64,000 nt of DNA from Nocardia amikacinitolerans NBRC 108937 (GCF_001612615.1 NZ_BDAU01000010.1:1-64000); one strand, 5' to 3'. Counted from the stretch's first letter, positions 41,325 through 50,039 are shown. Notes: generated by a model from the sequence alone, not told the origin. Translations and numbers: made by a program.

Positions 41325-41791
41325 CAGCGCAGGACGGCCTCGGTTTCGTCGTCGACCAACTCGCCGGTGGGTTCGAAGCCGAGCGCGCGGTAGAAGCCTT
41401 CCGGGCTGCCGGGGCCGAGGCCGTAGCTGGTGTAGAGGGTGTTGGTGCCGCGCGCTTTCAAGTGCGCCACCAAACCCTCGATCGCACGGCGGCCATACCC
41501 TTTGCCCTGGTGCGGCCCCGCGATCATGAAGCGCCACAACGAAACACCGGGTTCGTCCGGGTCCATACCGAGGTCGAGCATCAGGAAGCCGACGGGCTCG
41601 TCACCGACGTAGACACCGCGAAACCAAGCGGCATCCGCGAAGTGCGCCTCGGCGATCGATACGCCGTTGTCGGCCACCATCTTCCGCTGCTCCGGAGACA
41701 GCGTCTCACTGAGTTTGCACACTTCGTACACGGTCTCCGCGGTGATTCTGCGCAGTTCCACGGTTCGCTCGACAACAGCTGATGCACTCAC
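41321..41791 (-). CDS. GNAT-family N-acetyltransferase
   Basis: About 156 aa from GTG 41791 (VSASAVVERTVELRRITAET). The acetyl-CoA site motif A is visible: LWRFMIAGPHQGKGYGRRAI (R/QxxGxG/A), followed by GLVAHLKARG and the motif B segment FYRALGFEPTGE. The frame is open to 41884, but the upstream part has no family character. Substrate unknown. The 3' end overlaps the ATP-grasp remnant by GTGA. Confidence 0.88.
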   Translation of the reverse strand: MSASAVVERTVELRRITAETVYEVCKLSETLSPEQRKMVADNGVSIAEAHFADAAWFRGVYVGDEPVGFLMLDLGMDPDEPGVSLWRFMIAGPHQGKGYGRRAIEGLVAHLKARGTNTLYTSYGLGPGSPEGFYRALGFEPTGELVDDETEAVLRW

Positions 41792-41822
41792 CCGCCCTTC
41801 GTACCCGACCACGCACGCGCGT

Positions 41823-43145
41823 TCAACGGAATTTGCGAACCACCCGAGGTGTCCGGCGCGCTGATCTATCTCGAGCCGATCCACGAGGTCGGTGATCGCG
41901 GGGACGTCCTTCCGGGCGAACGTCGCCCTTCGGACATATCGCGATACGTATCAACGTGGGTACGATGCCGACGGCGATCGACGTCAACAGCGTCAACGCG
42001 GCCAGAACCGTTGGGCGCCAGGGCCATAGGGCACCGTCGAGCCGTAGGTGACCGGCGGGGTACTCGGTGAACTTCGCGGCGACCCTGGCGGTGGCGCGGT
42101 CGGTGTGCGCCGCGAGGTCCCGCAGTGGCGGATCGAAGGCGAATTCACCCGGGCGGCGACCTGCTCCGGGGCGGATTTCCCTATCGACTCGCGCGGCGGT
42201 CTGCGCGAAGAGGGTGAGACCGTGTCGCGAGGTGACGTGCGGTGTGTCGCCCACCGGGACGAGGTGCGCGGCGAACGAGCTGCCCGCGTAGACCTCCACC
42301 GCCGCCGCCAGGTCCAGTTCGCCGACGCCGTTGCCGAGACGGACCCCGATCCGCGGTTGGAGGTACGGAAACGCCGCATTGAGGACATAGGGCAGGTCGG
42401 ACAGTCGTCTGCCGTGCGCCGGAATATCGGTCGTCCCGTCCGGCGTCCAGCCGGGGTAGGCCACCTCCGCCCCGATCCGAGCGGCCTCCGGGCGGCCCGC
42501 GAGACGTTCGACGACCTTCAGCGCGCCGACGACGCCGGAGGTGACGCCCGCGGTGCTGATGATGTTCGCGTCCTCGACGTAGCGTTTTCCCGCCACCCAC
42601 CGAGTGTCGGGGTACGCGTCGGCGAGGCCGTCGATCGCGTCCCAGAACGAGGTCGCGGTGCGATCGCGCAGCACCCCGCTCGCGGCGGCGAGCTTCGCGC
42701 CCGCGCAGACGCTCAAGACCAGCGCGCCCCGACCGGCCCGGTTCGAAATATATTGGCGCGCAGCGGTTTCCTCGGCATCTGCGACGGCTGGTACGACGAC
42801 GACATCGGCGGGTGGTGCGTCGTCGAACGTGCGGTCGGCCACGATCGTCAACCCGCCGGACAGCGCGACCGGCGCGCGATGCGCCGCCACGGTGAACACG
42901 GTGAACCCCGTCGACCGCGCGAACACCTCGAACGGCGCCAGCGCGTCGGCCGCGACGGAACCGTGGTGTCCCAGCACGATCGCGACATTGATCCGGCCTT
43001 CGGGGAGCGGGCGCGGCGGTGGAACCTGCCCGGGAGCGACGGTGTAGTTGCGGGACATCGAGATACCGACGCCGATCGCGCACACGCCCGCGAAGGTCGC
43101 TGCGGCGAGGACGATTCCGAGCACGACTGTCAGCCCTCTCCTCAT
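41823..43145 (-). CDS. Membrane-anchored DJ-1/PfpI-family protein
   Basis: About 440 aa from ATG 43145. An N-terminal membrane segment (LTVVLGIVLAAATFAGVCAI) precedes an extracytoplasmic DJ-1/PfpI domain: NVAIVLGHHGSVAADALAPF, DVVVVPAVADAEE, then LVLSVCAGAKLAAASGVLRD with the nucleophile-elbow Cys, and TAGVTSGVVGALKVVERLAG. A second membrane segment near the C-terminus (VLAALTLLTSIAVGIVPTLI) precedes a basic tail. Its ATG overlaps the stop of the GlxA-type regulator (ATGA), so the two are co-transcribed. The family includes chaperones, hydrolases and amidase-like sensors; the role here is unknown. Confidence 0.85.
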   Translation of the reverse strand: MRRGLTVVLGIVLAAATFAGVCAIGVGISMSRNYTVAPGQVPPPRPLPEGRINVAIVLGHHGSVAADALAPFEVFARSTGFTVFTVAAHRAPVALSGGLTIVADRTFDDAPPADVVVVPAVADAEETAARQYISNRAGRGALVLSVCAGAKLAAASGVLRDRTATSFWDAIDGLADAYPDTRWVAGKRYVEDANIISTAGVTSGVVGALKVVERLAGRPEAARIGAEVAYPGWTPDGTTDIPAHGRRLSDLPYVLNAAFPYLQPRIGVRLGNGVGELDLAAAVEVYAGSSFAAHLVPVGDTPHVTSRHGLTLFAQTAARVDREIRPGAGRRPGEFAFDPPLRDLAAHTDRATARVAAKFTEYPAGHLRLDGALWPWRPTVLAALTLLTSIAVGIVPTLIRIAICPKGDVRPEGRPRDHRPRGSARDRSARRTPRVVRKFR

Positions 43146-44080
43146 CGCCGCGCCGCCGGAGTAGTGCCGAATCGGGCCGCGTACAACCGGCGCAGGTGCC
43201 GCGCGTCGCCGAACCCGCACCGCGCGGCGACGGCTTGCACCGTCAGATCCGTCTGCTCGAGCAGGTTTTCGGCCAGTTCCAGCCGCAGCCGCTGCCGATA
43301 TTCCAACGGAGTGATCCCGATGGTGGATTTGAACGCACGGCTGAGCCCGCGCGGCGAAAGGTGGGCGATGGCAGCGAGTTCGGCGAGGGTGTGGCGGGAG
43401 TCGAGATTCTGGGCAAGATGATCCTGCACGCGGTGCACGGCTTCGTTCAGGTGTGCCCGATCCCGCAGAAACGGGCTGAGCTGGGCGTGGCCGCCGTCGC
43501 GCCGAAGGTAGACGACCAGTTGGCGTGCCACGGCCGCCGCCAGCGCCGCGCCGTGGTCACGTTCGACAAGGGACAAAGCCAGATCGATCCCGGAAGCGAT
43601 TCCCGCGCTCGTGCTCACCGGCCCGTCGTGCACGTAAAGAACCGAATCCGCCACGCGCGCAGCGGGATAACGCGCACGCATCGCGTCGAGCAGCTCCCAG
43701 TGGGTCGTACACTGGCGCCCGTTCAGCAATCCCGCATCACCGAGCGCCACCGCACCGCTGCACACCGAAGCGAACCGCGCACCCGCCTGCGCCTGCGCAC
43801 GCAACCAGTCGACGACCTCGCGCGGAACCGGTAGCCGGTCGCTTCGAAGGCGCGGGCCCGGAATCAGAACCAGATCTCCCGGCGCGGTGCTCGGTAGCGG
43901 CGCCAGGTCCGACAGAACCACACCCTGGGCGGATCGCACGCGCGAATCGGCGCCGACGTGCTCGATGCGGTACGCGCCGCCCAGTGCCCTCGCCGCGTCG
44001 AAGACCTGCACCGGACCGGCGAGGTCGAGCAAATTCACCTCGGGTAGGACGACGACGACCACTCTGCGTGCTGGGCTCAC
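43142..44080 (-). CDS. GlxA-type AraC-family regulator (DJ-1 domain + HTH)
   Basis: 312 aa. The N-terminal DJ-1/PfpI-like ligand domain (VVVVVLPEVNLLDLAGPVQV, FASVCSGAVALGDAGLLNGR, TSAGIASGIDLALSLVERD) is joined to a C-terminal double HTH (LAELAAIAHLSPRGLSRAFK, GITPLEYRQRLRLELAENLL, FGDARHLRRLYAARFGTTPA). It overlaps the membrane DJ-1 gene downstream, which shares its sensor fold, so the two may respond to the same ligand. It is preceded by the PadR gene on the same strand after 89 nt. Ligand and targets unknown. Confidence 0.92.
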   Translation of the reverse strand: MSPARRVVVVVLPEVNLLDLAGPVQVFDAARALGGAYRIEHVGADSRVRSAQGVVLSDLAPLPSTAPGDLVLIPGPRLRSDRLPVPREVVDWLRAQAQAGARFASVCSGAVALGDAGLLNGRQCTTHWELLDAMRARYPAARVADSVLYVHDGPVSTSAGIASGIDLALSLVERDHGAALAAAVARQLVVYLRRDGGHAQLSPFLRDRAHLNEAVHRVQDHLAQNLDSRHTLAELAAIAHLSPRGLSRAFKSTIGITPLEYRQRLRLELAENLLEQTDLTVQAVAARCGFGDARHLRRLYAARFGTTPAARR

Positions 44081-44169
44081 GCACCCAACCTAAGCGGGAC
44101 GACCTGCGCTGACGAGGACGTGGAGAGCCGGACGGCGGACGGATCTGGCACTACTGATCCGGCTCGCGC

Positions 44170-44733
44170 TCAAGCGTGCGCGGCGATCCTCTTGTCGATC
44201 ACGGACAGCGCGAACTCGCCCCAGCGAATGTTCTCCTGCTCGAAGGAGATTCCACGCAACAGCGTGAGGTAGGGCCCGACCCGCTCGGCCTCCTCCAGGT
44301 ACGCCTGCTCGCTGCGGCCGGCCAGCAGGCGGGTGCGCAGCCGCTCGTACCGGGCCAGCTTGGCTTTCGACCACTCCAGCTTGTCCAGGACGGCGGCGCG
44401 CACGGCGGGGGCGTCCTCGAGGTCCATGCCCTGCACCTTCACCATCATCTCGTCGCGAATGGCGGTGGGTTTGGCGGGCGCCGCGATGAATTCGCGCAAG
44501 ACCGCTCGTCCGGCCGGGGTGATGGCGTGCAGGCGCTTGTTGGGACGACGTTCCTGCTGCACGACCCGGGTTTCGATGAGGCCGTCGGCTGCCATGCGCT
44601 CTAGTTCCTTGTACAGCTGCTGCGGCGTCGCCATCCAGAAGTTGGCCACCGAGGCATCGAAGCCCTTGGCCAGGTCGTAGCCGGAGGCCTCGCCTTCCAG
44701 CAGGGCCGCGAGTACCGCGTGTCGTAGCGCCAT
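44170..44733 (-). CDS. PadR-family regulator (AphA-like C-terminus)
   Basis: 187 aa from ATG 44733 (MALRHAVLAALLEGEASGYD). The winged helix is LRHAVLAALLEGEASGYDLA, TPQQLYKELERMAADGLIE and RRPNKRLHAITPAGRAVLRE; a C-terminal helical Vir_act_alpha_C-like dimerisation region follows. It is divergent from the SnoaL/FAD/ferredoxin-reductase operon across a 125-nt gap with repeated ACTAAGCAA and the palindrome CAACTAGTTG; it probably represses that operon. The upstream frame to 44766 crosses these sites and is not used. Confidence 0.88.
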   Translation of the reverse strand: MALRHAVLAALLEGEASGYDLAKGFDASVANFWMATPQQLYKELERMAADGLIETRVVQQERRPNKRLHAITPAGRAVLREFIAAPAKPTAIRDEMMVKVQGMDLEDAPAVRAAVLDKLEWSKAKLARYERLRTRLLAGRSEQAYLEEAERVGPYLTLLRGISFEQENIRWGEFALSVIDKRIAAHA

Positions 44734-44757
44734 CCACCCAAGATACCAGCAGGCGCG

Positions 44758-44840
44758 ACTAAGCAATTTATTTACTAAGCAACTATGGACAGTATCGCAC
44801 GGAATCGCTATCGTCCTTGGACGTAGTACTCAACTAGTTG
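44758..44840. promoter_or_regulatory. Candidate PadR operator region
   Basis: ACTAAGCAA occurs at 44758-44766 and again at 44774-44782, a 16-bp period, in an AT-rich patch. The perfect palindrome CAACTAGTTG lies at 44831-44840, just upstream of the SnoaL-like gene. The sites lie between the divergent padR gene and the redox operon. Confidence 0.5.
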
Positions 44841-44858
44841 CATATGAAAGGCGGGGAC

Positions 44859-45275
44859 ATGCATCCCTTCCGGGCAGCCGTGGAGGCTCGCGACGAGGCC
44901 GCCATCGAGGCGCTGCTGGCCGACAATGTCGTGTTCACCAGTCCGGTGGCGTTCAAGCCGTATCCGGGCAAGGCGATCACCGCGGCCATCCTGCGCGCGG
45001 TGATCCGAGTCTTCGAGGACTTCCGATACGTCCGCGAGATCGCCGACGCCGACGGGCGCGACCACGCCTTCGTGTTCGAGGCCACGGTCGACGGCAAGCA
45101 GCTGACCGGCTGCGACTTCCTGCACTTCGACGCGGACGGGAAGATCGACGACTTCATGGTGATGGTGCGCCCGCTCTCCGCCGCGCAGGCCCTGGCCGCG
45201 CGGATGGGGGAGCAGTTCGAGCGCATCCAGTCCGAGGCCGCCGCGCAAATCCAGCGAGAGGCGACAGGCGCATGA
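44859..45275 (+). CDS. SnoaL/NTF2-like protein
   Basis: 138 aa, a cone-shaped alpha+beta fold of the SnoaL/NTF2 type: MHPFRAAVEARDEAAIEALL, ADNVVFTSPVAFKPYPGKA, HAFVFEATVDGKQLTGCDFL and KIDDFMVMVRPLSAAQALAA. ATG 44859 follows AAAGGCGGGG; ATGs at 44838 and 44844 are in frame but lie on the palindrome. It is the first gene of a three-gene operon, overlapping the FAD oxidoreductase by ATGA. Family members act as small isomerases, hydratases or binding subunits. Substrate unknown; a lipid or polyketide-like substrate is possible. Confidence 0.83.
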   Translation: MHPFRAAVEARDEAAIEALLADNVVFTSPVAFKPYPGKAITAAILRAVIRVFEDFRYVREIADADGRDHAFVFEATVDGKQLTGCDFLHFDADGKIDDFMVMVRPLSAAQALAARMGEQFERIQSEAAAQIQREATGA

Positions 45276-46759
45276 CCGACTACGACGCCATCGTCATCGG
45301 CGCGGGCAATGCCGGTCTGACCGCCGCGGCGACCCTGCAACGCGCGGGCGCGCGTACCCTGCTGCTGGAACGTCACAACATTCCAGGCGGCTGCGGCACA
45401 TCGTTCCGCCGCGGCCGGTTCGAGTTCGAGGTGGCGCTGCACCAGCTGTCCGGCGTCGGCGTCGAGGGACAGCCGATCTCGTTGCGCGAGGGGTTGTTCC
45501 AGCAACTCGGCATCGCCGACAAGCTGGAGTTCGTCCAGGAACACGACCTCTACCGGGCGGTGATTCCGGGGCAGCTGGATCTGACCCTGCCCGCCGACTG
45601 GGATGCCGCGATCGACGCGATCGAGGCGGAGTTTCCCGGCAACCGCGATCGGACGGCGAAGTTCTTCGAACTGCTGAAGCAGGTGACCTTCTGGCAGATA
45701 GCCGCCATGCGCGGCATGCCGGTCGAGCAGATCGACCCGGTGCTGTTCGAGTACGGCTTGCGTCCGCTGAAGGACGTGCTCGACGAGCATTTCGACGACG
45801 ACCGTATCAAGGCCGCGCTCGGCATGTACTGGACCTATCTCGGCCAGCCGCCGTCGAAACTGCGCTTCCAGGACCTGGCGCTGACGCTGTTCGCCTACTT
45901 CGAGTTCAAGCCGTGGCACGTGCGCGGCGGCTCGCAAGCGATGTCCACCGCCATCCTGGACACCTTCCTCGCCGCGGGCGGCGAAGTGCGGTTCAACACC
46001 GGTGTGGCGGCGATTCTCACCGCGGGCGGCCGGGTGCTCGGCGTGCGGCTCGACGACGGTACCGAAGTGACCGCGCCCGACGTCGTCTCGAATGCCTCGC
46101 TGCCCACCACGTACGGAATGCTCGAGGGCATCGACGTGCCCGCCGCGGTCCGAGAAGACCTGGCGACCAGGCGAATCGGCGTCTCCGGGTTCGTGCTGCA
46201 CATGGGTCTGGACGCCACGCCCGCTGAGCTGGGCTTCACCACGAGCACCACCTTCGTCAACAGGGACGCCGACGACGATCGCACCTACGACGCCTGGCGG
46301 TCGTTCGAGCCCGCGCGTGGAATCTGCGTCAGCTCTTACGATGTCGCGCCGATCGGCTTCGCGCCGTCCGGCGCCACCCACGTCAGCCTGATGACGCTGC
46401 AATACGCCGACATCTGGAAGAACGTCGCCCCTTCGGAATACGCGCGCACCAAGTTCGCCTACGCCGAGACTCTGCTCGACCTGTGCGAGACCATCACCCC
46501 CGGCATCCGCGACGCCATCGAGGAGGTCGACGTCGCGACGCCGTTGACGATGATGCGCTACCTCGGCCATCCCGGCGGCGCGATCTACGGCTACGACCAG
46601 GACGCCACCGAAGGCTGGCTGTTCCGCGACAGCGAACGCCGAACCCATGTTCCCGGGCTGCATCTGGCCGGTTCCTGGGCCGGTATCGGCGGTTTCCAAC
46701 CCACACTCGAGGCGGGCGCCCGCGTCGCCCGTCGCCTGCTGCGCACCAAAGCCGCCTGA
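45272..46759 (+). CDS. FAD-dependent oxidoreductase (phytoene desaturase/CrtI-like)
   Basis: 495 aa. The N-terminal FAD-binding motif is DAIVIGAGNAGLTAAATLQR with LLLERHNIPGGCGTSFRRG, the CrtI/retinol saturase arrangement. The substrate region contains HVRGGSQAMSTAILDTFLAA and EVRFNTGVAAILTAGGRVLG; the C-terminal FAD contact is PGLHLAGSWAGIGGFQPTLE. It lies between the SnoaL-like and ferredoxin-reductase genes, which suggests that electrons pass from the reductase to an oxidase or desaturase reaction on a hydrophobic substrate. No other carotenoid genes are nearby, so carotenoid synthesis is unlikely. Confidence 0.88.
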   Translation: MTDYDAIVIGAGNAGLTAAATLQRAGARTLLLERHNIPGGCGTSFRRGRFEFEVALHQLSGVGVEGQPISLREGLFQQLGIADKLEFVQEHDLYRAVIPGQLDLTLPADWDAAIDAIEAEFPGNRDRTAKFFELLKQVTFWQIAAMRGMPVEQIDPVLFEYGLRPLKDVLDEHFDDDRIKAALGMYWTYLGQPPSKLRFQDLALTLFAYFEFKPWHVRGGSQAMSTAILDTFLAAGGEVRFNTGVAAILTAGGRVLGVRLDDGTEVTAPDVVSNASLPTTYGMLEGIDVPAAVREDLATRRIGVSGFVLHMGLDATPAELGFTTSTTFVNRDADDDRTYDAWRSFEPARGICVSSYDVAPIGFAPSGATHVSLMTLQYADIWKNVAPSEYARTKFAYAETLLDLCETITPGIRDAIEEVDVATPLTMMRYLGHPGGAIYGYDQDATEGWLFRDSERRTHVPGLHLAGSWAGIGGFQPTLEAGARVARRLLRTKAA

Positions 46760-46772
46760 ACGGAGCACCCTC

Positions 46773-47909
46773 GTGAAACACCCTCTGGCAGAACGATTCG
46801 ACGGCGCGAGCGAGATCCTCGCCGAGATCGACTCCCGCATCTCCGACACCCGCGATCACCTCGCGGAAACCCGCGCCACCGTCGACGCCCATCACCCCAA
46901 GCGGCTGCGGCTCGCGGTCACCGAGATCGTCGACGAGACCCCAACCACCAAGACTTTTCGGCTGGCGGGTCTCGATCGGGCCGCGCTGCCGCCGTTTCTG
47001 GCCGGTCAGTACGTCAACCTCTTCGTCGACGGCACCAGCCGCCCATTCGCCATCTCCTCGAGCCCCACCCGGCTGGATCACTACGACCTCACGGTCCGCC
47101 GCGTCCCCGGCGGCCGCATCAGCAATCTGCTCGTCGACACCGTCGACGTCGGCCGGGTTCTCACCACCACAGGGCCGATGGGCACCTTCCACCACAACCC
47201 GCTCTTCCACGGTGACGATGTCGTATTCCTCGCGGGCGGTTCCGGTGTCGCGCCCGCCATGAGCATGATCCGCGAGATCTCCGAACTCGGCCTTGACCGC
47301 ACCTTCCACCTGATCTACGGCTCTCGCGACGCCTCCGACGTGATCTTCCGCGACGAACTCGACGCGCTCGCCGCCGGGCATCCCGGCATCGACGTCGACC
47401 ACGTCATCGCCGAGCCGGATGCCGAGTGGACCGGCGCCACCGGATTTCTCACCGCGGACACCATCCGCGCTCTCGCGGGCCCACTCGACAACCGCATGGT
47501 CTATGTCTGTGGCCCGCAAGCCCTCTACCCGTACGCCCTCACCCAGCTGACCGCGCTCGGTCAGCCGCGCAAGCGCATCCGCTTCGAGGCCAACGGCGCC
47601 CCGAACGACCCCACCGCGCAACCACATTGGCCCGCCGAGGTGGATCCGACTGGCGAGGTCACCGTGACCGTCGGGAGTGTGTCCTTCCGTACACCCCGCA
47701 ATCGTCCGCTGCTGGATGCGTTGGAGGACAACAACCTCCGTCCCGAGGCCGCCTGCCGCTCGGGCGAATGCAGCCTGTGCCGGGTGCGCGTCGTGAAAGG
47801 TCGCGTGCACACCGCGGAGGAAGCCGAACTCCGCCTGTCCGACGCCCAGTTCGACTACACCCACTCCTGCGTCGCCTACCCGATCAGCGACGTGGAACTC
47901 GACCTGTAA
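46773..47909 (+). CDS. Ferredoxin-NAD(P)H reductase with C-terminal 2Fe-2S domain
   Basis: About 378 aa from GTG 46773 with GGAG upstream. An FAD domain (PFLAGQYVNLFVDGTSRPFA, ISSSPT) precedes the NAD(P)-binding domain (VVFLAGGSGVAPAMSMIREI, HLIYGSRDASDVIFRDEL, VYVCGPQALYP) and the C-terminal plant-type ferredoxin (EAACRSGECSLCRVRVVKGR, with a fourth Cys in YTHSCVAYP). This is the order of phthalate dioxygenase reductase/phenol hydroxylase-type reductases with a C-terminal ferredoxin. It is the last gene of the operon, 13 nt after the FAD oxidoreductase, and likely supplies it with electrons. Confidence 0.9.
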   Translation: MKHPLAERFDGASEILAEIDSRISDTRDHLAETRATVDAHHPKRLRLAVTEIVDETPTTKTFRLAGLDRAALPPFLAGQYVNLFVDGTSRPFAISSSPTRLDHYDLTVRRVPGGRISNLLVDTVDVGRVLTTTGPMGTFHHNPLFHGDDVVFLAGGSGVAPAMSMIREISELGLDRTFHLIYGSRDASDVIFRDELDALAAGHPGIDVDHVIAEPDAEWTGATGFLTADTIRALAGPLDNRMVYVCGPQALYPYALTQLTALGQPRKRIRFEANGAPNDPTAQPHWPAEVDPTGEVTVTVGSVSFRTPRNRPLLDALEDNNLRPEAACRSGECSLCRVRVVKGRVHTAEEAELRLSDAQFDYTHSCVAYPISDVELDL

Positions 47910-47948
47910 CCTCCACCGCCTGAGCTCGGTGAGCTAGTGCGCGCTGGC

Positions 47949-47982
47949 GGCCTCGCTCGGACGGCGATAAGGTCGCGAGGCC
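47949..47982. terminator. Candidate hairpin after the redox operon
   Basis: GGCCTCGC (47949-47956) pairs perfectly with GCGAGGCC (47975-47982) across an 18-nt loop, 40 nt past the reductase stop and before the next gene. There is no T-run. It may be a terminator or a chance stem in GC-rich DNA. Confidence 0.3.
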
Positions 47983-48004
47983 GATGCAGCTGTAGGGGGG
48001 CGAA

Positions 48005-48715
48005 ATGCGATCGATGAGGGTGCCGGGGGACGACGGGGCCTTGCTGCACGTTGGGGTCACGGGGCGTGGGCCGGATGTCGTGGTGCTGTCCGGTGGGCCG
48101 GGTTGCGTCCACTACCTGGAGGACGACGCGCTGGCGCCGCGCGGGATGCGGGCGTGGTATCCGGAACCCAGAGGGGTTGGGCGTTCCGAGGGCGGACCGC
48201 ACGATCTCGCTCAGGCGGTCGCGGATATCGAAGCGGTGCGGCGGGCCGCCGGTGCCGAAAGTTGGGTGGTGCTCGGCCATTCCTGGGGCTCGGATCTGGC
48301 GGTGCGCTACGCGCTGGATCATCCGGAGCGAGTTCGGGCCGTGGTCGGCGTCGCGGGGCGCGGGTTGCACAAGGACCGCACGTGGTCCCAAGCGTACGAG
48401 TCCTTGCGGCACCTGGAATCCGATATCGAAATCGACTGGGATCCAGGCGTTCACGCCGCACTGGGGGCGTCGTTCGTGGAGTGGATCCACGAACCGGATC
48501 TGCTGCGCAGGCTGGCCGACTCCGATGTCGCCATGACGTTCATCGCCGCGCAGCACGACATTCGGCCGTCGTGGCCGCTGCGGCAGCTCGCTGCCTTGGT
48601 CCCGCGCGGCAAGTTCGAGGAACTGCCGGGCGTCGCGCACAACCTGTGGTCGACCGATCCGGGCGTGTGGGTCGATGCCGTCACGCGGGCCTGTCGCGCG
48701 GAAGGCTTCCGCTAA
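48005..48715 (+). CDS. Alpha/beta hydrolase (proline iminopeptidase-like)
   Basis: 236 aa, a compact alpha/beta hydrolase. The oxyanion region is VVVLSGGPGCVHYLEDDA, the nucleophile elbow SWVVLGHSWGSDLAVRYALD and the catalytic His in LPGVAHNLW; Asp is likely in FIAAQHDIRPSW. The GGPG and YPEPRGVGRSEGG segments recall the proline iminopeptidase (S33) branch, but the cap is short. AGGGGGG lies just upstream of ATG 48005. It stands alone between a possible terminator and a regulator remnant. Substrate unknown. Confidence 0.87.
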   Translation: MRSMRVPGDDGALLHVGVTGRGPDVVVLSGGPGCVHYLEDDALAPRGMRAWYPEPRGVGRSEGGPHDLAQAVADIEAVRRAAGAESWVVLGHSWGSDLAVRYALDHPERVRAVVGVAGRGLHKDRTWSQAYESLRHLESDIEIDWDPGVHAALGASFVEWIHEPDLLRRLADSDVAMTFIAAQHDIRPSWPLRQLAALVPRGKFEELPGVAHNLWSTDPGVWVDAVTRACRAEGFR

Positions 48716-48945
48716 GGGGTCGCGGTGGGGTCGGGGTTCATGAGGCGGGCCGCGCGGAGGGCGATGTACAGCTCGGCGGCCGCTTTGGGGTCGGCGCAGC
48801 GGCGGTTGGTGAGGTTCTCGATGCGGCGGAGGCGGTTGTGGATCGTGTTGCGGTGGAAGTGGAGTCGGCGGGCGACCTCGAGGTTCGAGCCCGCGCATTC
48901 GAACCACAATTCGAGCGTGTCGAGCAGTTCGTCGCGCGACGAAAC
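48712..48945 (-). pseudogene. C-terminal remnant of a PucR/CdaR-family regulator
   Basis: Only the last 75 or so residues remain: SRDELLDTLELWFECAGSNL, EVARRLHFHRNTIHNRLRRI and the tail AAAELYIALRAARL. This is the PucR C-terminal HTH. At about 48945 the reading ends against sequence belonging to a different gene on the other strand. No start or sensor domain is present. Confidence 0.85.
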
Positions 48946-49040
48946 ACACCGAGAACCTCTACCGCAAGCTCGGCGTGCACGATCGCGTCGCGGCCCTGCG
49001 CAAGGCCCACTATCTCGGTCTCGTCCCGCCGCCCTCGTAA
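48941..49040 (+). pseudogene. C-terminal remnant of a LuxR-family regulator
   Basis: The plus strand reads TKHTENLYRKLGVHDRVAAL and RKAHYLGLVPPPS then TAA (49038-49040), the end of a LuxR HTH. Everything N-terminal to the recognition helix is missing. It starts exactly where the opposite-strand PucR remnant ends. Confidence 0.85.
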
Positions 49041-49049
49041 CATGGCGGC

Positions 49050-49916
49050 ATGCGCCCTGTCGATCCCGTTCGTGACGCCGCGGCCTTGTGGGACATCGCG
49101 ACTCCGTCACCGCGCGGCCGTATGGCGGGGGTCAGCATGGCCGGTTTCCGCGGCCGCACCAAAAACCCCGTCGATATGCAGGTGGTCCCGTACCCGTCGC
49201 TCACGGTGGCCATCGACTTCGGTGACGGCTTGCTCATCGACGAGGCCAGTGGCAGGCGGTTCAGCGGCGGTATCGTCACCGGCCTCGCGCCCGGCAGCGT
49301 TCGAGTGGGCGGGCGCGATATCGACTGCCTGCAGATACGGCTGTCGCCTTCGGTCGCGCACGCGGTGCTCGGCGCCGCTTCGGAGTTGAGTGGGACGGTG
49401 GTCGGTCTCGAAGAGCTGTGGGGCCCCGACGCCGGGCGAATCCTGGAGCAACTGCACGCGGCCAAGTCGTGGGAGGAGCGATTCGCGATCGCGGAGACCA
49501 CCCTTCGACGGCGACACGGGCTCGGCCGAGTGGTCGACCCGCAGGTCGAATTCGCCTGGCGGCAAATGGTGTCGAGCCGTGGCCGGGTTCGGGTCGAGCG
49601 GCTGGCGGACGAGATCGGTTGGAGCCGTAAGCGGTTGTGGTCGCGGTTCCGGTCCCAGGTCGGTCTCACCCCCAAGCGCGCCGCCCAGCTGGTGCGTTTC
49701 GACCACGCGGTGCATCGCCTCGCCGCGGGACACAGCGCCGCTCTGGTGGCGGCGGAAAGCGGCTACGTCGATCAATCCCACCTTCATCGAGACGTCATGG
49801 CCTTTACCGGCGTTACGCCCACCGCCGTCGCGGTCGCGCCCTGGCTCGCGGTCGACGACGTCGCGTGGGCCGACCCCGATCGGATCGGGACTCGCGGCGC
49901 GGCTCCCAAGCGCTGA
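49050..49916 (+). CDS. AraC-family transcriptional regulator
   Basis: 288 aa. The C-terminal double HTH is clear: VRVERLADEIGWSRKRLWSR, FRSQVGLTPKRAAQLVRFDH and SGYVDQSHLHRDVMAFTGVT. The N-terminal domain (about 30-140, with MQVVPYPSLTVAIDFGDGLL) is of the DUF6597/AraC-ligand type. It lies 123 nt upstream of, and on the same strand as, the hydrolase-ABC-ABC-SDR cluster, so it is the natural candidate regulator for it; YbtA plays such a role next to YbtPQ. The ligand is unknown. Confidence 0.88.
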   Translation: MRPVDPVRDAAALWDIATPSPRGRMAGVSMAGFRGRTKNPVDMQVVPYPSLTVAIDFGDGLLIDEASGRRFSGGIVTGLAPGSVRVGGRDIDCLQIRLSPSVAHAVLGAASELSGTVVGLEELWGPDAGRILEQLHAAKSWEERFAIAETTLRRRHGLGRVVDPQVEFAWRQMVSSRGRVRVERLADEIGWSRKRLWSRFRSQVGLTPKRAAQLVRFDHAVHRLAAGHSAALVAAESGYVDQSHLHRDVMAFTGVTPTAVAVAPWLAVDDVAWADPDRIGTRGAAPKR

Positions 49917-50039
49917 CCAGAGCGGAACATTTCTCCAATACACGCGGCGGCGCGGCGGCGATGCTGGCAGTCGTACCCGGCGCGGGGTGCTGTCGAGCCG
50001 CGCGCCGGGACGGCAGGCGACCGCCCACTTGGAGGAAAC

